A stretch of DNA of 29,587 bases from Hypsibius dujardini (GCA_001579985.1 LRSR01013042.1:1-29587), one strand, 5' to 3'. Positions 10,501 through 19,724 are shown, numbered from the stretch's first letter. Numbers and translations: made by a program. The notes: generated by a model from the letters alone, not told the origin.

Positions 10501-11712
10501 CATCGCCGTACTGCTGCTCGGTCAGGTATGAGGAACTGTCCCGTAAAAAGGAAGGGCACCGCCGACTGCCTAGTGGTTCGCACATGGCCAAACCCTTGGG
10601 ATGGCCGAAGTAAAATCACTAATTTCAAGTCCTACTGAGCAAGGCAACCGAGTTTCAGCTGAAAACAAGCTTCAAATACCGTACGTCAACCCAAGGGTTT
10701 CGGCCATGTGCGTAGGTTTCCCAACTCGATTGTTGTATACATCTGGCGAAACCTTACACTAACAGAGTTAGGCAATTTAACTCGCTCTGTGGGTATGAAC
10801 GAGTTGAATGGCCTAACTCGGTTAGCGTAAGGTTTTTTTTGCCACATGTGTATATGCATACCGGTACTGTACTGTATACGTAGGTCCTCAACGAGACTCG
10901 GGAGGACGGGCAAGACCTGACGGACGGTCGCGGTTTGGCAGACCGATTCCTAAACCGAACGTTCCCTACCGCGGACTTTGGGGATGTTTTCATCGACGAT
11001 AACGGGATGAGATGCAATGATTACGCAGTTGTTCATTATAACGCGATTGGTGAGAGTCGCCAGGTGAGGACCTCTTCCACTGTAGGTGTATGCACGTATG
11101 CACGTATGCACAGTAGGCTCCCGTCTTTCCTTGTATAGTCGTAATACCGTATTAAGCAGAAGCAATTTTATTCCGTTACGATAGCCTTTTTTAGTGCAAT
11201 ACGCCAGTATGGTCAACTCACTGAGTCCGATAAATGGGCCAATCCAGTGGCCGGGAGGTGATTGGCCTCCGTTGAGCCAACCTCGGTGCGGGCTTCTAGC
11301 CGACGCCTGTCAAGAGAGACGTAAGAATGATCTCAGGGAATCCACGTGGAAACATGGATCAGCATGATGCTTGTCTTCCGTGTTTTTTATAGGGTCGGTA
11401 ACGAGTCTCGCGGGCGTCGTGATTGGAAGCTTCTCCGTGATGGGCGTATTTGCTGCCGTCGTAGTCAGGTGAGTCGTAATTTACTGTCGCTTGCAGTGCA
11501 GGTTGCTCATACAAGGGAGCCATTGCAGGGTGGTGAGACTGAATTGGTCGGACTCAACACTGTGGTGGTTCATTCAGCATCGGGAGTTGCAAAATAAGAC
11601 CGAGGACCGGAAATCGGTTTTACCGTTCAGTGAACTGCTAGCGCTAGCGGAGAGACTTTTCAACCTACCGGTCGCGTCGAATTTGTTAATCAAATGGCCG
11701 ACCCCTTATTGA
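7581..11712 (+). CDS. Receptor B: tandem paralogue of receptor A, cyclase-less, ten exons
   Basis: Exons are 7581-8032, 8130-8431, 8980-9023, 9112-9150, 9230-9310, 10319-10525, 10884-11063, 11185-11320, 11393-11468 and 11529-11712, making 566 aa. An in-frame TAA at 7554 supports the ATG at 7581, and a signal peptide follows. Exons 3-9 have exactly the lengths of receptor A (44, 39, 81, 207, 180, 136, 76 nt) and all splice phases match. Exon 5 is identical at 20 of 27 residues. Shared marks are VVYGRV, EQGVTSLSI, FLTPGGSG, WDESS, NVSR, MFYYGHA, LYGNL, YAPG and NRTF.TADFG. A juxtamembrane CG...C pair precedes one membrane segment (about 483-505, SLAGVVIGSFSVMGVFAAVV). The tail of 61 residues ends at TGA 11710-11712; no kinase-homology or cyclase exon is found before COASY. 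All donors are GT. AATAAA at 12232 is a possible poly(A) signal. Confidence 0.82.
8508..8966. repeat. Compound repeat element, copy 2, with an 11-bp TGTCCGTCCGT array
   Basis: It lies in intron 2 of receptor B and accounts for most of its 548 nt. Left modules (GCTATTTTACCCC, GGCCCAATAGATCC, CTGGCTATTTTGC) precede a long 11-bp TGTCCGTCCGT array (about 8640-8845). A short inverted part GACGGACAACGGACGG and the right flank GGGGTAAAATAGC...TTCTATTGGGCCCC...AAATAGCCACTCC follow. That right flank is the reverse complement of the left end of copy 1. Because 11 is not a multiple of 3 and the unit lacks stops, all frames stay open; this is not coding. Confidence 0.8.
9549..9919. repeat. Possible degenerate inverted-repeat element in receptor B intron 5
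   Basis: CATAGACCATAGAC near 9549 is inverted relative to GGTCTATGGTC near 9909. Further TGGTC/GACCA pairs (9590s, 9722-9738) lie between. Intron 5 is 1008 nt in B but 385 nt in A, so an insertion is plausible; the ends are not clear. Confidence 0.3.
9955..10081. repeat. Purine-rich tandem repeats
   Basis: Three degenerate units of the form AAGGGACTTGTTGTTCAAGG (about 9957-10025) are followed by (GGAAAC)n hexamers at about 10037-10070. They lie inside intron 5 of receptor B. Confidence 0.7.
10579..10850. mobile_element. Nested foldback element in receptor B intron 6
   Basis: CGCACATGGCCAAACCCTTG (from 10579) is inverted at 10690-10712 (CAAGGGTTTCGGCCATGTGC). A second hairpin follows: GCGAAACCTTACACTAAC at about 10747 against GTTAGCGTAAGGTTTTTTTT at about 10831. 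No coding frame is present. The second hairpin resembles the foldback in COASY intron 3 (14023-14150). Confidence 0.65.
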
Positions 11713-11889
11713 GAGTTACATACCGTATGCTCGCGGGATTCCGGAACACGTGTTGTATTGTTTAAGTACCGGTACTACCGCGGTATGGTTTCATAGGTTA
11801 GTGTAGTACTGTGCAGATACACATAGAAGCGAATGGATGGGCACTGAGAACGTTCTGTTATACTAATGGTTTATGGATCACTAAATCAT

Positions 11890-11983
11890 TAGTGGAATAG
11901 TGGAAATAGTGGAAATAGTGGGAATAATGGAAATAGTGGAAATAATGGAAATAATGGAAATAATGGAAATAGTGGAAGTAGTC
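11890..11983. repeat. 9-bp tandem repeat (GGAAATAGT / GGAAATAAT)
   Basis: About ten units alternate between TAGTGGAAA and TAATGGAAA forms, directly downstream of receptor B. Confidence 0.85.
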
Positions 11984-12231
11984 AACTGTATAGTGAATAA
12001 GACTCCCAAACTGCCAATGAGAGAAGTAAAGCCGGGGAGATGGATTTGCCAGTGAAGAGGCTAAGCGTCAGATGAATGACCAGCGCGAAGTACGGGGTGA
12101 CACTGAAACACGTATCCCGACAAGGTTTTGAACGAGCAGAGGAACCGAGGACGAACCGAGGGCTTACTACCAGCATGCCCCTTGTGGATGAACCATTGTG
12201 GTACATGGTCTTCTACATTCATAAAATGTAC

Positions 12232-12237
12232 AATAAA
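12232..12237 (+). terminator. Candidate poly(A) signal AATAAA
   Basis: AATAAA lies about 520 nt after the receptor B stop and 90 nt before the COASY start. A second near-match (ATAAAA) is just upstream. Confidence 0.4.
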
Positions 12238-12327
12238 ATGTGTTTATGCTATTATTTTCGCCTTTCCTGTTTGTAATCCCGTCGTCTTATTATTCTCCAT
12301 TTGACTTTTCTCCTTGTGTTTTAAACC

Positions 12328-14704
12328 ATGAAGGTAGGCGTGCTTCAAATCGACCAGCACTTCCTCAACTTGTCGTCCCAATCCATCTCAACGCTTCTTT
12401 CGTGGTGTGATCCGGTGACACGTTTCGCTCCGCAGCGGTTGTTTGTTTTTCTCCGCGCAAATGAAGCACCGCCTCGCGTTACGACATCCCTTTTTGAGGG
12501 CATTTGCAAGGTCTACAATCAGGCTTTCCGGCACAACCCCGACTTGGACGTTCGTGTGTGTTTGGCAAATCTGAAGCCAGCCTCGTTCAATCAAGCAATC
12601 GAGCGCAGAGTTGTCACTGCAGATGTCGTGTTCCGTGATGATCAAGCCCGATTGAATCCCATGTTCCAGATTCGACCGTCGGCACATGTTTCAGGTTTGG
12701 TAGTGACCAACGGCATGCTACATGAACTGATAGATGCAAAAGATCAACAACGGGCCCCGGAGGAGGGTTGGGCCAGTTACGATAACGTTGTGATAGGAGG
12801 TTAGTTTACTGCTAGTTCAATCAAGCAGCAGTTGTTAATCAATCGAACGAAACGGTAGCTAAAATAGACAGCAATCAACTGTTTGGTCTGACTGGACTTT
12901 TAAAAAGAATCGCAATGAAGAAATTCTGCGGGTTTCCAGCTTTTAGTAAAAAAATATGTTACCCAAAGGTATGTAAGAGAAAGTTGAATGAGTGAATGAG
13001 GAGATTTTTCCACTCCGTTTAAAAACCTAGTCGACCGTGCATCAATAAATCAATCAATCAATGGTTGCTCTATGAATCACCATCAAGTTAATCGTTCAAT
13101 CAAGCGACATTGAGTCATGGGCGCATCCTGATATACTAGTCCGGCTGAGCTGCGAAATCAATTAATCAATTATGCTTTAGGTACATTTGACCATTTGCAT
13201 GCGGGCCACAAGCTTCTGCTATCAAACGCCATTTTACGCTGCAACCGAAAACTGACCATCGGATTGACTGTGCAGGAGATGCTGAAGAAGAAACGACTGG
13301 CGGATCTAATTCAGCCGATTGAGGAGCGGCACCGGGTTCTTCATGAGTTCTGCACGGCAGTCGATCCCTCGCTCGAGTACAATATCGTTCCGATAAGCGA
13401 TCCTTTCGGACCGTCCATTGTCGATCCGGACTTGGAAGCCATTGTTGCCAGCGAGGAGACGTTGGATGGTGCGAACGCTGTCAATTTGGAACGGCACAAG
13501 AAGGTTGGACATGATCTTCCATGTGGTACTTTTCAAGAGATGGGACTGTAAAATATTGTTTTGTAGACCGACACTGATGAGATGATCAAGGTTGCGCATA
13601 TTTCCCCTTTTCAGAATCTAAGGCCGCTGAGAGTGCACACATTTCCGGTTAACGATGTGGTCGTTGTTGAAAGCGACATTGGTGAAAACTCCGGTTTGAG
13701 GACCATCAGTTCCAGCTGGTGCCGGCAGAGACTCCTAGGGAGAGTGCTCAAGCCACCGATGCGGCAGGTTTACCTCATTGGACTGACGGGTGGCACCGGC
13801 AGCGGAAAATCCCGGATTGGGTCTTACCTGGCAGCGAAACCCGGTGTACTGGTCATCGACTGTGACAAGATTGCCCACGAAGCTTACCGGAAAGGGACGA
13901 CACTACACGGCCGGCTGATTGAGGAATACGGGAAGGAGATCGTTGATACCGAGTCCGGCGAAATAGCCAGGAAAGCACTCGGGGCTATAGTCTTCAGTAG
14001 TCCTGTAAGCAGTACCGTAGTTGGTGCACACGTCGCAAAACCCTTGCGTTGACCGATTTAAGCCATTCCATTCGTTGCATGGCTGTTGTAGACAGCCCCG
14101 AGTTAAAGCCCTTAATTCGGTCAGCGCAAGGTTGTTGCCACGTGTGTACCACGTGGGTAGTTGGTGGTTGGTGGTTCGTACCCGTTGAGTGAGTATTCCT
14201 CCTAGTCGCGTTTTTCTTCTGTTTATATTTCAGGTAGCGAGAGAAAAGCTGAACCGACTTGTCTGGCCGGAAGTGATGAAATACTGCCTGTCCAAGATTG
14301 AAGAAGCAGCTCCGGAAGTGGCAGTCATTGATGCCGCCCTCCTCCTCGAAGCCGGTTGGGGATCGTCTTTGAACGAGATTTGGGTGGTGTTTGTGCCGGA
14401 AGATGAGGTGCGTATTTCGTTGGTGAAATCGCAACAGAGTCGGGCAAGGACTGATGTTTATGCTCCCGATTCACAGGCTGTGAATCGCATTATGGAGAGG
14501 GATGGGATCAGCGAGGAGTACGCGCGAGCAAGGATCCGCTCGCAGATGTCCAACCGCGATCGTATCAACCAGGCCAATATCGCATTTTGCTCTTCATGGG
14601 CTTTTGACGTTACTAATGCGCAAGTCGATCGCGCGTGGACGGAGCTTCGGCAGAGACTGTCCCGCGGTCGCGGTCAAGATCTGTTGTCCCTCCATCCCGA
14701 TTAA
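12328..14704 (+). CDS. COASY: Bifunctional CoA synthase: phosphopantetheine adenylyltransferase / dephospho-CoA kinase, five exons
   Basis: It catalyses the last two steps of CoA synthesis. Exons are 12328-12799, 13181-13503, 13567-14004, 14234-14407 and 14477-14704, making 544 aa (mammalian COASY is about 564). An in-frame TAA six bases before the ATG supports the start. After an N-terminal region (1-157) comes the PPAT nucleotidyltransferase motif GTFDHLHAGHK (158-168, with the HxGH pair at 164-167), then ISDPFGP (229-235) and ASEET. The kinase domain has the P-loop GGTGSGKS (340-347), DCDKIAHEAY, the base and lid elements VIDAALLLEAGW, and a C-terminal ERDGISEEYARARIRSQMS. The last intron (14408-14476, 69 nt) has no in-frame stop, so retention would add 23 residues where family members have none. 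Intron 3 carries a foldback repeat. Confidence 0.95.
14023..14150. mobile_element. Foldback element in COASY intron 3
   Basis: GGTGCACACGTCGCAAAACC (14023 on) continues into CCTTGCGTTGACCGA and is mirrored by TCGGTCAGCGCAAGG...GCCACGTGTGTACC ending at 14150. The arms are about 38 nt with a loop of about 50 nt. It makes up most of the otherwise small intron 14005-14233. Confidence 0.75.
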
Positions 14705-14844
14705 TCAGGAAATTCTCGGATATCCACTAACGTCGTGAACGTTCATCATGCTCATTTTGTGGTCTTGTTTAATTCGTTGTCCTGGAATCAGCGATTGGCT
14801 CGATTATCTGTCAGAGCGGAACTACTGTATGAGGCAAAGTCTCT

Positions 14845-15046
14845 ATTTCGGCTCACCCTCCACTTGGTCTATAAATCGGCTCACTCATGGATTTCTCTTC
14901 AATAGCAGCTGCTTGATTGTTTGATTTGCTATAATGTATCCTAGTATACTATAACACTTCTAAAATCAAACAATCAAGCACCTGCCCTTAAAGAGAAATC
15001 CATGAGTAAGCCGATTTATCGACCAAGTGGAGGGTGAACCGAAATA
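14845..15046. mobile_element. Foldback element with about 85-bp arms
   Basis: TATTTCGGCTCACCCTCCAC at 14845 pairs with the sequence ending GTGGAGGGTGAACCGAAATA at 15046. The arms continue through CATGGATTTCTCTT and GCTTGATTGTTTGATT to a loop of about 35-40 nt (about 14928-14966). The arms differ by a few indels. There is no internal gene. It lies 140 bp past the COASY stop. Confidence 0.88.
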
Positions 15047-15230
15047 CAGAATTTGTTTCATACGATTATTGGTATTGGTTCTTTCTGGACTTCTGCGAAA
15101 GTTTACTTCCACATGTCCTTATACAAATTTGCGCGTCAGCGCACCGACCGCCGAAGTGCAGACCGGAAGTGGGCCAGCGCTCGGCAGGACCATGGCCAAC
15201 AAACCAATCAAACCAATCATCAAAGCAATT

Positions 15231-15466
15231 ATGGAGCGCCCGCTGTGTCAAAAAGTTTTCGAATTTTTGTTCAGTGAATTAATTTGTGCTGAATAGTTTC
15301 ATTGAGCTGAAATTACTCCTTATTCAATTTAACTATTGAGCCAAAATGAATTGTTGTTCAAATAAACTATTGAGCTGAAATTAATTATTGCTTAATGAAA
15401 CTATTGAGCACAAAATATTTCACTGAGCAAGAATTCGAAAACCTTTTGACACAGCTGGCGCTCCAT
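15231..15466. mobile_element. Second foldback element, with internal AACTATTGAGC motifs
   Basis: The left end ATGGAGCGCCCGCTGTGTCA (15231) is mirrored by TGACACAGCTGGCGCTCCAT ending at 15466. The arms continue through AAAGTTTTCGAATT. The interior has several copies of AACTATTGAGC(T/C)GAAAT, partly in inverted orientation. No coding frame is present. Confidence 0.85.
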
Positions 15467-15865
15467 GCGCAGTAGTAGCTCGACCCTTGAAAAAAGTTAT
15501 CATCACCGATTCACCGCACTGTCATCTCATTTTTGCCATTTTTGCAAACAGACATTTTTATGGCTTTTTTTTATCATATATTTATTCACGACGCGGCTAA
15601 AACAAATCAACGTGCCGGGTGGCGCTGCGTGCTACGCTGACGCGTCATACAATATTGGCTTTGCTATGCTATTGATATACTTACGTTTACACTCCTCCCC
15701 TGCTGCACACAATCAATCTCTCCCCATCCTCTCGCTTTTCCCTCTCTTCCCTCCGTCCGTCCGTTCTCTTCGTATATCCCAGCATCGGCAAATTGGATTC
15801 CCGGGACGCAAGGGAAAAGTGCTTCTCTGGATGAGGAGGCAAAAGAGACTCTTCCACTCGCTCTC

Positions 15866-15960
15866 GCTCTCGCTCTCTCGCGCAGCGTTCTTTGAACAGC
15901 GCTCTTTGAGCAGTGCTCTCGCTCTCGCGCAGCGTTCTTTAAGCTGCGCTCTTTAAGCAG
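15866..15960. repeat. 47-bp tandem duplication in a CT-rich tract
   Basis: CGCGCAGCGTTCTTT at 15879 recurs at 15926. Both copies are preceded by GCTCTCGCTCTC and followed by a GCGCTCTTT.AGCAGT box. It could be a 5' leader or promoter region, but nothing proves transcription. Confidence 0.75.
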
Positions 15961-16780
15961 TCGTGGAAACCGGAAAAAGTGATCCCTTATTTTGCGGCGA
16001 CCTCTGTTTTGACTCCTGGCCTCGGTCAGTTGGGTGATTGTTTTTTCGTTCCCCCTCTCTCTCTCTCCCGTATTTACCATTCACTGTACGTAGGGAGTAC
16101 CGCAATGTGAATACGGTAAAGATTGTCTGCTATTTTTGCTGCTTCACGGATTCCATTCTCGGACTTGTCCTTCAAATATACTATCAGTACCACACACTGC
16201 AAGGCGAGACGCATTGCAATATTATTGATCTTGGACACCTTTTGTAACCGTTGATGATTGGGATTGACGTGGGGGGAGATTCGACTGAATGCTGATTGAG
16301 CCAAAGGTAAATATTGCACGGCGATTGTGTTTGTGTCATTTGTGTTGAATTGCCACCTTGCCAATTGAAATCTCAACAGATTTGTGATACTACTGTCGCA
16401 GTCAGGGCGTGGAGAGAAGTGGTGGTGTGATCAGGTTTCGTGTTGGTTGGGTTGATTTGCTCCTTTGGGATTTATGGATCGATTCCTGTGTGCACATCGT
16501 TGGCTGCTCCGATGCGAAGGTGATGCTGTGACTCTTTCTGCGGTTGATTGACTGATTGATTGAATGTAATAAAACTTACGCTTCAACTTTAATGAGTTTC
16601 ACAGTTGCTGCTATATGGTTCTCATTTATCCATGCTGACTTCTCCGATTTATTATCAGATAAAATCTTCTGTATGTTTTGTTTGTTGTGGCTGGTGACAG
16701 CGGTGCCTTTTCCAGCCATTGAAGCGTGACGGTCTATTAGTTTCTACCAGCTAGCCACTTGTTCATGTAATGGATCGCTT

Positions 16781-16938
16781 GCTTGATTGATTGTTAGTGT
16801 TAATCGCTGGATTTGATATGCAGTACCAATGTATTGCTTGATTGATTGTTAGTGTTAATCGATGGATTTGATATACAGTACTAATGTATTGCTTGATTGA
16901 TTGTTAGTGTTAATCGCTGGATTTGATATACAGTACTA
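16781..16938. repeat. 55-bp tandem repeat, nearly three copies
   Basis: GCTTGATTGATTGTTAGTGT starts at 16781, 16836 and 16891, giving an exact 55-bp period with very few differences between copies. The third copy is cut short near 16938. Confidence 0.93.
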
Positions 16939-17643
16939 GTAGATAAGTGTTCCATTTACTAGCCTCATCAATAGATGGTTTTTTTTGGCTTTCTTAATGG
17001 CTTGGGGAATCATAGAAATTGTTATTTTTCTTTCAATGAAAACAGCTCGTTTAGGCTAGGTAGGGTTAGTGTTAGTACCTGTAACAAATCGATTGATTCG
17101 CACTTAACTGAAGAACCATTTAAATCATTGCATTCCCATATAATATCGATTTTTTTTTCATAGAATTCCTTTTATTTTTTGCCGATGGTCATAGAAATAA
17201 TAGAAGGTGTCTAGTTTATTATTCCTAAAGTTAACTCTTTTAACACTCACGCTAAACAGAACGAAGCGAAGGCACTGGACTGGATGCGATGCGACATTAT
17301 TGCCCATGTCTTCTTCCAACGTGTGGACAGGCTTGATAAACAACCGTCGACGGGCGGCATTCTCAGTCAGGATTTATTGCCTTTTTTTAACGACTTGCCA
17401 AGAGGTTCGACACATATACTGTGCCGGCACAGCACCGGAGAGTGGAAACTGTTACGCCATCTTCTCTCTTGGCCGAGCAAACGCCCCCGCCGACGGCTAC
17501 CCATCACACGTTCACGAGGGGCTCTTTCATATGCCGAGACAGCACCGTACACAGTCCAACACGACGACGGCGTCGACGACGTCCAGCGCAGTAGAGCGGA
17601 AATTTATGCTGACAGGGTGCCTCAAGTCTAGAGAGAGGTCTTG

Positions 17644-17812
17644 ATGGATCGATACCAGCAGCCCGGCACGCTATATCCCCGGCGCACATCAGTATCAGCA
17701 GCAGCAGCAGCAGAGAATCTGAATTACCCTACCGGATATATGCCGTCGTTGCCTTTGCTCTGCGTGTCCACCACGTCTGGTTTGCACGGAGGGAAAGTTG
17801 AAGTTGGAAGTG
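17644..17812 (+). other. Weak candidate coding exon upstream of DLGAP
   Basis: An ATG at 17644 opens a frame reading MDRYQQPGTLYPRR, a serine/alanine run from a CAG-type repeat, then NLNYPTGYMPS. The composition is more protein-like than its surroundings and it lies on the DLGAP strand. No strong donor follows (GGAA|GTGCGC near 17812 is the best), and the DLGAP exon at 19334 already starts with an ATG after an in-frame stop. It could be an alternative first exon or chance. Confidence 0.2.
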
Positions 17813-17838
17813 CGCTCTTTTATTATTTGCGGAAATTG

Positions 17839-17888
17839 TCTGTCTGTCTATCTGTTCTGTCTGTCTGCCTGCCTGCCTGTCTGTCTAT
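17839..17888. repeat. (TCTG)n tetranucleotide tract
   Basis: Degenerate TCTG/CCTG repeats. Confidence 0.8.
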
Positions 17889-18597
17889 ATCGGAGTTTGA
17901 AGTTGAGTTGTTGCGTTTTGCTTTGCTCTCTCTCTCTCTGAATGGGAAGTGTGGTTTAATGCTGAGTCTTTTCGGACCCGATCAAGCAAATAATCTTCCT
18001 ATTCACCGGAGAGGGGATCTTTGGGGGATATGACGGGTGTGTGTTTGCTTCGTTGGACTTGGGTGTGAATGGGGACAGTGGCAGAGCGACAGGCACTTGT
18101 GGTAACTTTTCGCTTTCGTTTTAAGCAAGTGGTTTGTCGGTGAAGCTCTCTTGCCTATTAACGTTTTGACCGTTTCTGACGAAAACGAATTTTAGTGAAC
18201 TAGAAATTTTGGATGTTTCTTCGAAACATCCGTAGACGCCCTTGTTTGTACTAGTGTGTGTGCCGTTGTCTCGTTCCTGCCTGTCTGCGCCGGTATGGTA
18301 TTTACAGTGTTCTTTTTATCGGGCTATCTTACTGCCTTTCAAGTTGTCTTGGTCTGTGTTCTTTGATGTCCTTGATATCGGAGATGCATGTTGAGCATAC
18401 CAAGCATCGGTCCACGCGTCTTTCTGTACGAGAATGAATGTCTTTACACCTTTCTGTCTCTGTACTGCCGGTAATTTTTGCGTTCTGTTACCGGTCGTTC
18501 TGACTCCTTTTTCAGAGTCCTGTCGGGCATGTCTGTGTTCTATGATGCCGTAGTTCTGGATGAATACATCATATACGACGCATCTGTTTGGACTTGT

Positions 18598-18702
18598 CTT
18601 TGTGCCTGTCTGTCTGTCTCTGTCTGTTTGTCTGTCTATTTGTCTGTCTGTTTGTTTGTCTGTCTGTTTGTTTGTCTGTCTGTTTGTCTGTCTGTCTGTG
18701 CC
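18598..18702. repeat. (CTGT)n tetranucleotide tract
   Basis: About 100 bp of CTGT/TTGT repeats. The long open frame on the opposite strand (18316-18948) is a by-product of the repeat. Confidence 0.88.
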
Positions 18703-19333
18703 GGGATTTGCAGTTTTTCTGATTGGCCTGCCTGGCTCCCTTTTTAGAACGTCTACCGGCTGTGCCGGTCTGCTTTCTGTGAAGTCCCTGAACGACGATA
18801 GTGATGGTCGTGTAGTTTTCGAATGCAAATCATGCCGCCGTTTCGCTGCAACTCCAGCCATTTGACAAATTAAGCTCAGCGTTGAGTGATGTCTCTCTAG
18901 TGCATTTACGTGAGAATACATATGCGATGTATCGTGTTTTGATTCCAAGTAGTACGCCAGAGGGGAAGATTTTGGAGGTTATCGACGGGACGTGACCGCA
19001 GCGCGCGCACGCGCTATTTTAAAAGCCCAACACATGTCGAGATTCCTTGCGGCTGTGTGCCTTTAATGCTATTCTTAACAGGCAGCCCGGATCATCCGGT
19101 TAGTCTGGAATTTCGGACACACTTTTCATTGCTTATTTTGCGCAAATATCGGTTTCAAAGTTGCTGTCGATCGTTTTAGTCTGTGACTGGTCCGAGCTGG
19201 ATTATCCTGTTGGGTTAATGCGATTCGGTTTTTTCCCCCCATTACAGACGGATGATGCGCTGAGCTAGTCGTTTGCGGTTGCCGGTCGATGTAACCGCGG
19301 AGAATCTCCTAACGGATCGGCCCATATTTTATC

Positions 19334-19724
19334 ATGGCGATGCGCATCCAGAACGGAAGCGGTCGGACTTCTCGTGCATCTCAAGCGTCGTCCTCAACGA
19401 CAACCACGACGAAGATAAATTTTGCATCTTCCCCGATGCCGCCGTCCTCGTCCGAGCCGAGTGAGATCTCAAAGGATTCCCCGAGCATTGTATCTTCCTC
19501 CTTATCTCGTGATGGCAAGCCTCTCAAGGGAATTCTTATGAATCAGGTAAAGCGGCGCGTTTGGGGATACCGGATATGCCACTGCTCTTGCCGTGCCGCG
19601 CTGTCAAATGTTTATATCAATCAATTGTCATATCGATTTACTAAGCCTTCTGTGTGGGAGAGTAGATTCAACAGAACTAACCAGACAGACAGATAAATAG
19701 ACAAACAGAAAGACAGACAGATAT

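Larger units (their letters stand above)
11713..12327. other. Short intergenic region between receptor B and COASY
   Basis: It is about 615 bp. It holds a 9-bp purine repeat at about 11890-11983 and an AATAAA at 12232-12237, the best poly(A) candidate for receptor B. The COASY promoter should lie here or just upstream. The 60-75 codon frames at 11982-12276 are not supported. Confidence 0.5.
14705..19333. other. Long region without a recognised gene between COASY and DLGAP
   Basis: In order it holds two foldback elements (14845-15046, 15231-15466), pyrimidine-rich sequence with a 47-bp duplication near 15866-15960, a 55-bp tandem repeat (16781-16938), a weak candidate exon (17644-17812), and (TCTG)n tracts at 17839-17888 and 18598-18702. 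Parts of it may be the promoter, 5' UTR exons and first introns of DLGAP. The frames I checked show mainly repeat-driven or low-complexity peptides. Confidence 0.5.

Noticed and set aside
1299-11775. Recurring ACCGGTAC palindromes (about 1301, 1416, 10861 and 11768)
   Set aside because: There are only a few occurrences in about 10 kb, with no consistent position relative to gene starts; chance or repeat remnants cannot be excluded without counting genome-wide.
11982-12206. An extra receptor B exon or small gene (e.g. GDGFASEEAKRQMNDQREV at about 12036)
   Set aside because: The peptide matches no cyclase or kinase-homology motif, the receptor B frame already ends at 11712, and no splice pair gives a better model.
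14408-14476. The 23 residues between PEDE and AVNRIMERDG in COASY as a true protein insertion
   Set aside because: The boundaries are good splice sites and removal restores the family alignment; it is treated as an intron and reported as a finding.
18316-18948. 210-codon minus-strand frame with a long Asp-Arg-Gln-Thr repeat
   Set aside because: It is the reverse reading of a (CTGT)n tract with no recognisable domain. Frames at 19628-19834, 20146-20783 and 22447-22800 have the same cause, apart from the true DLGAP exon 2 inside the second.
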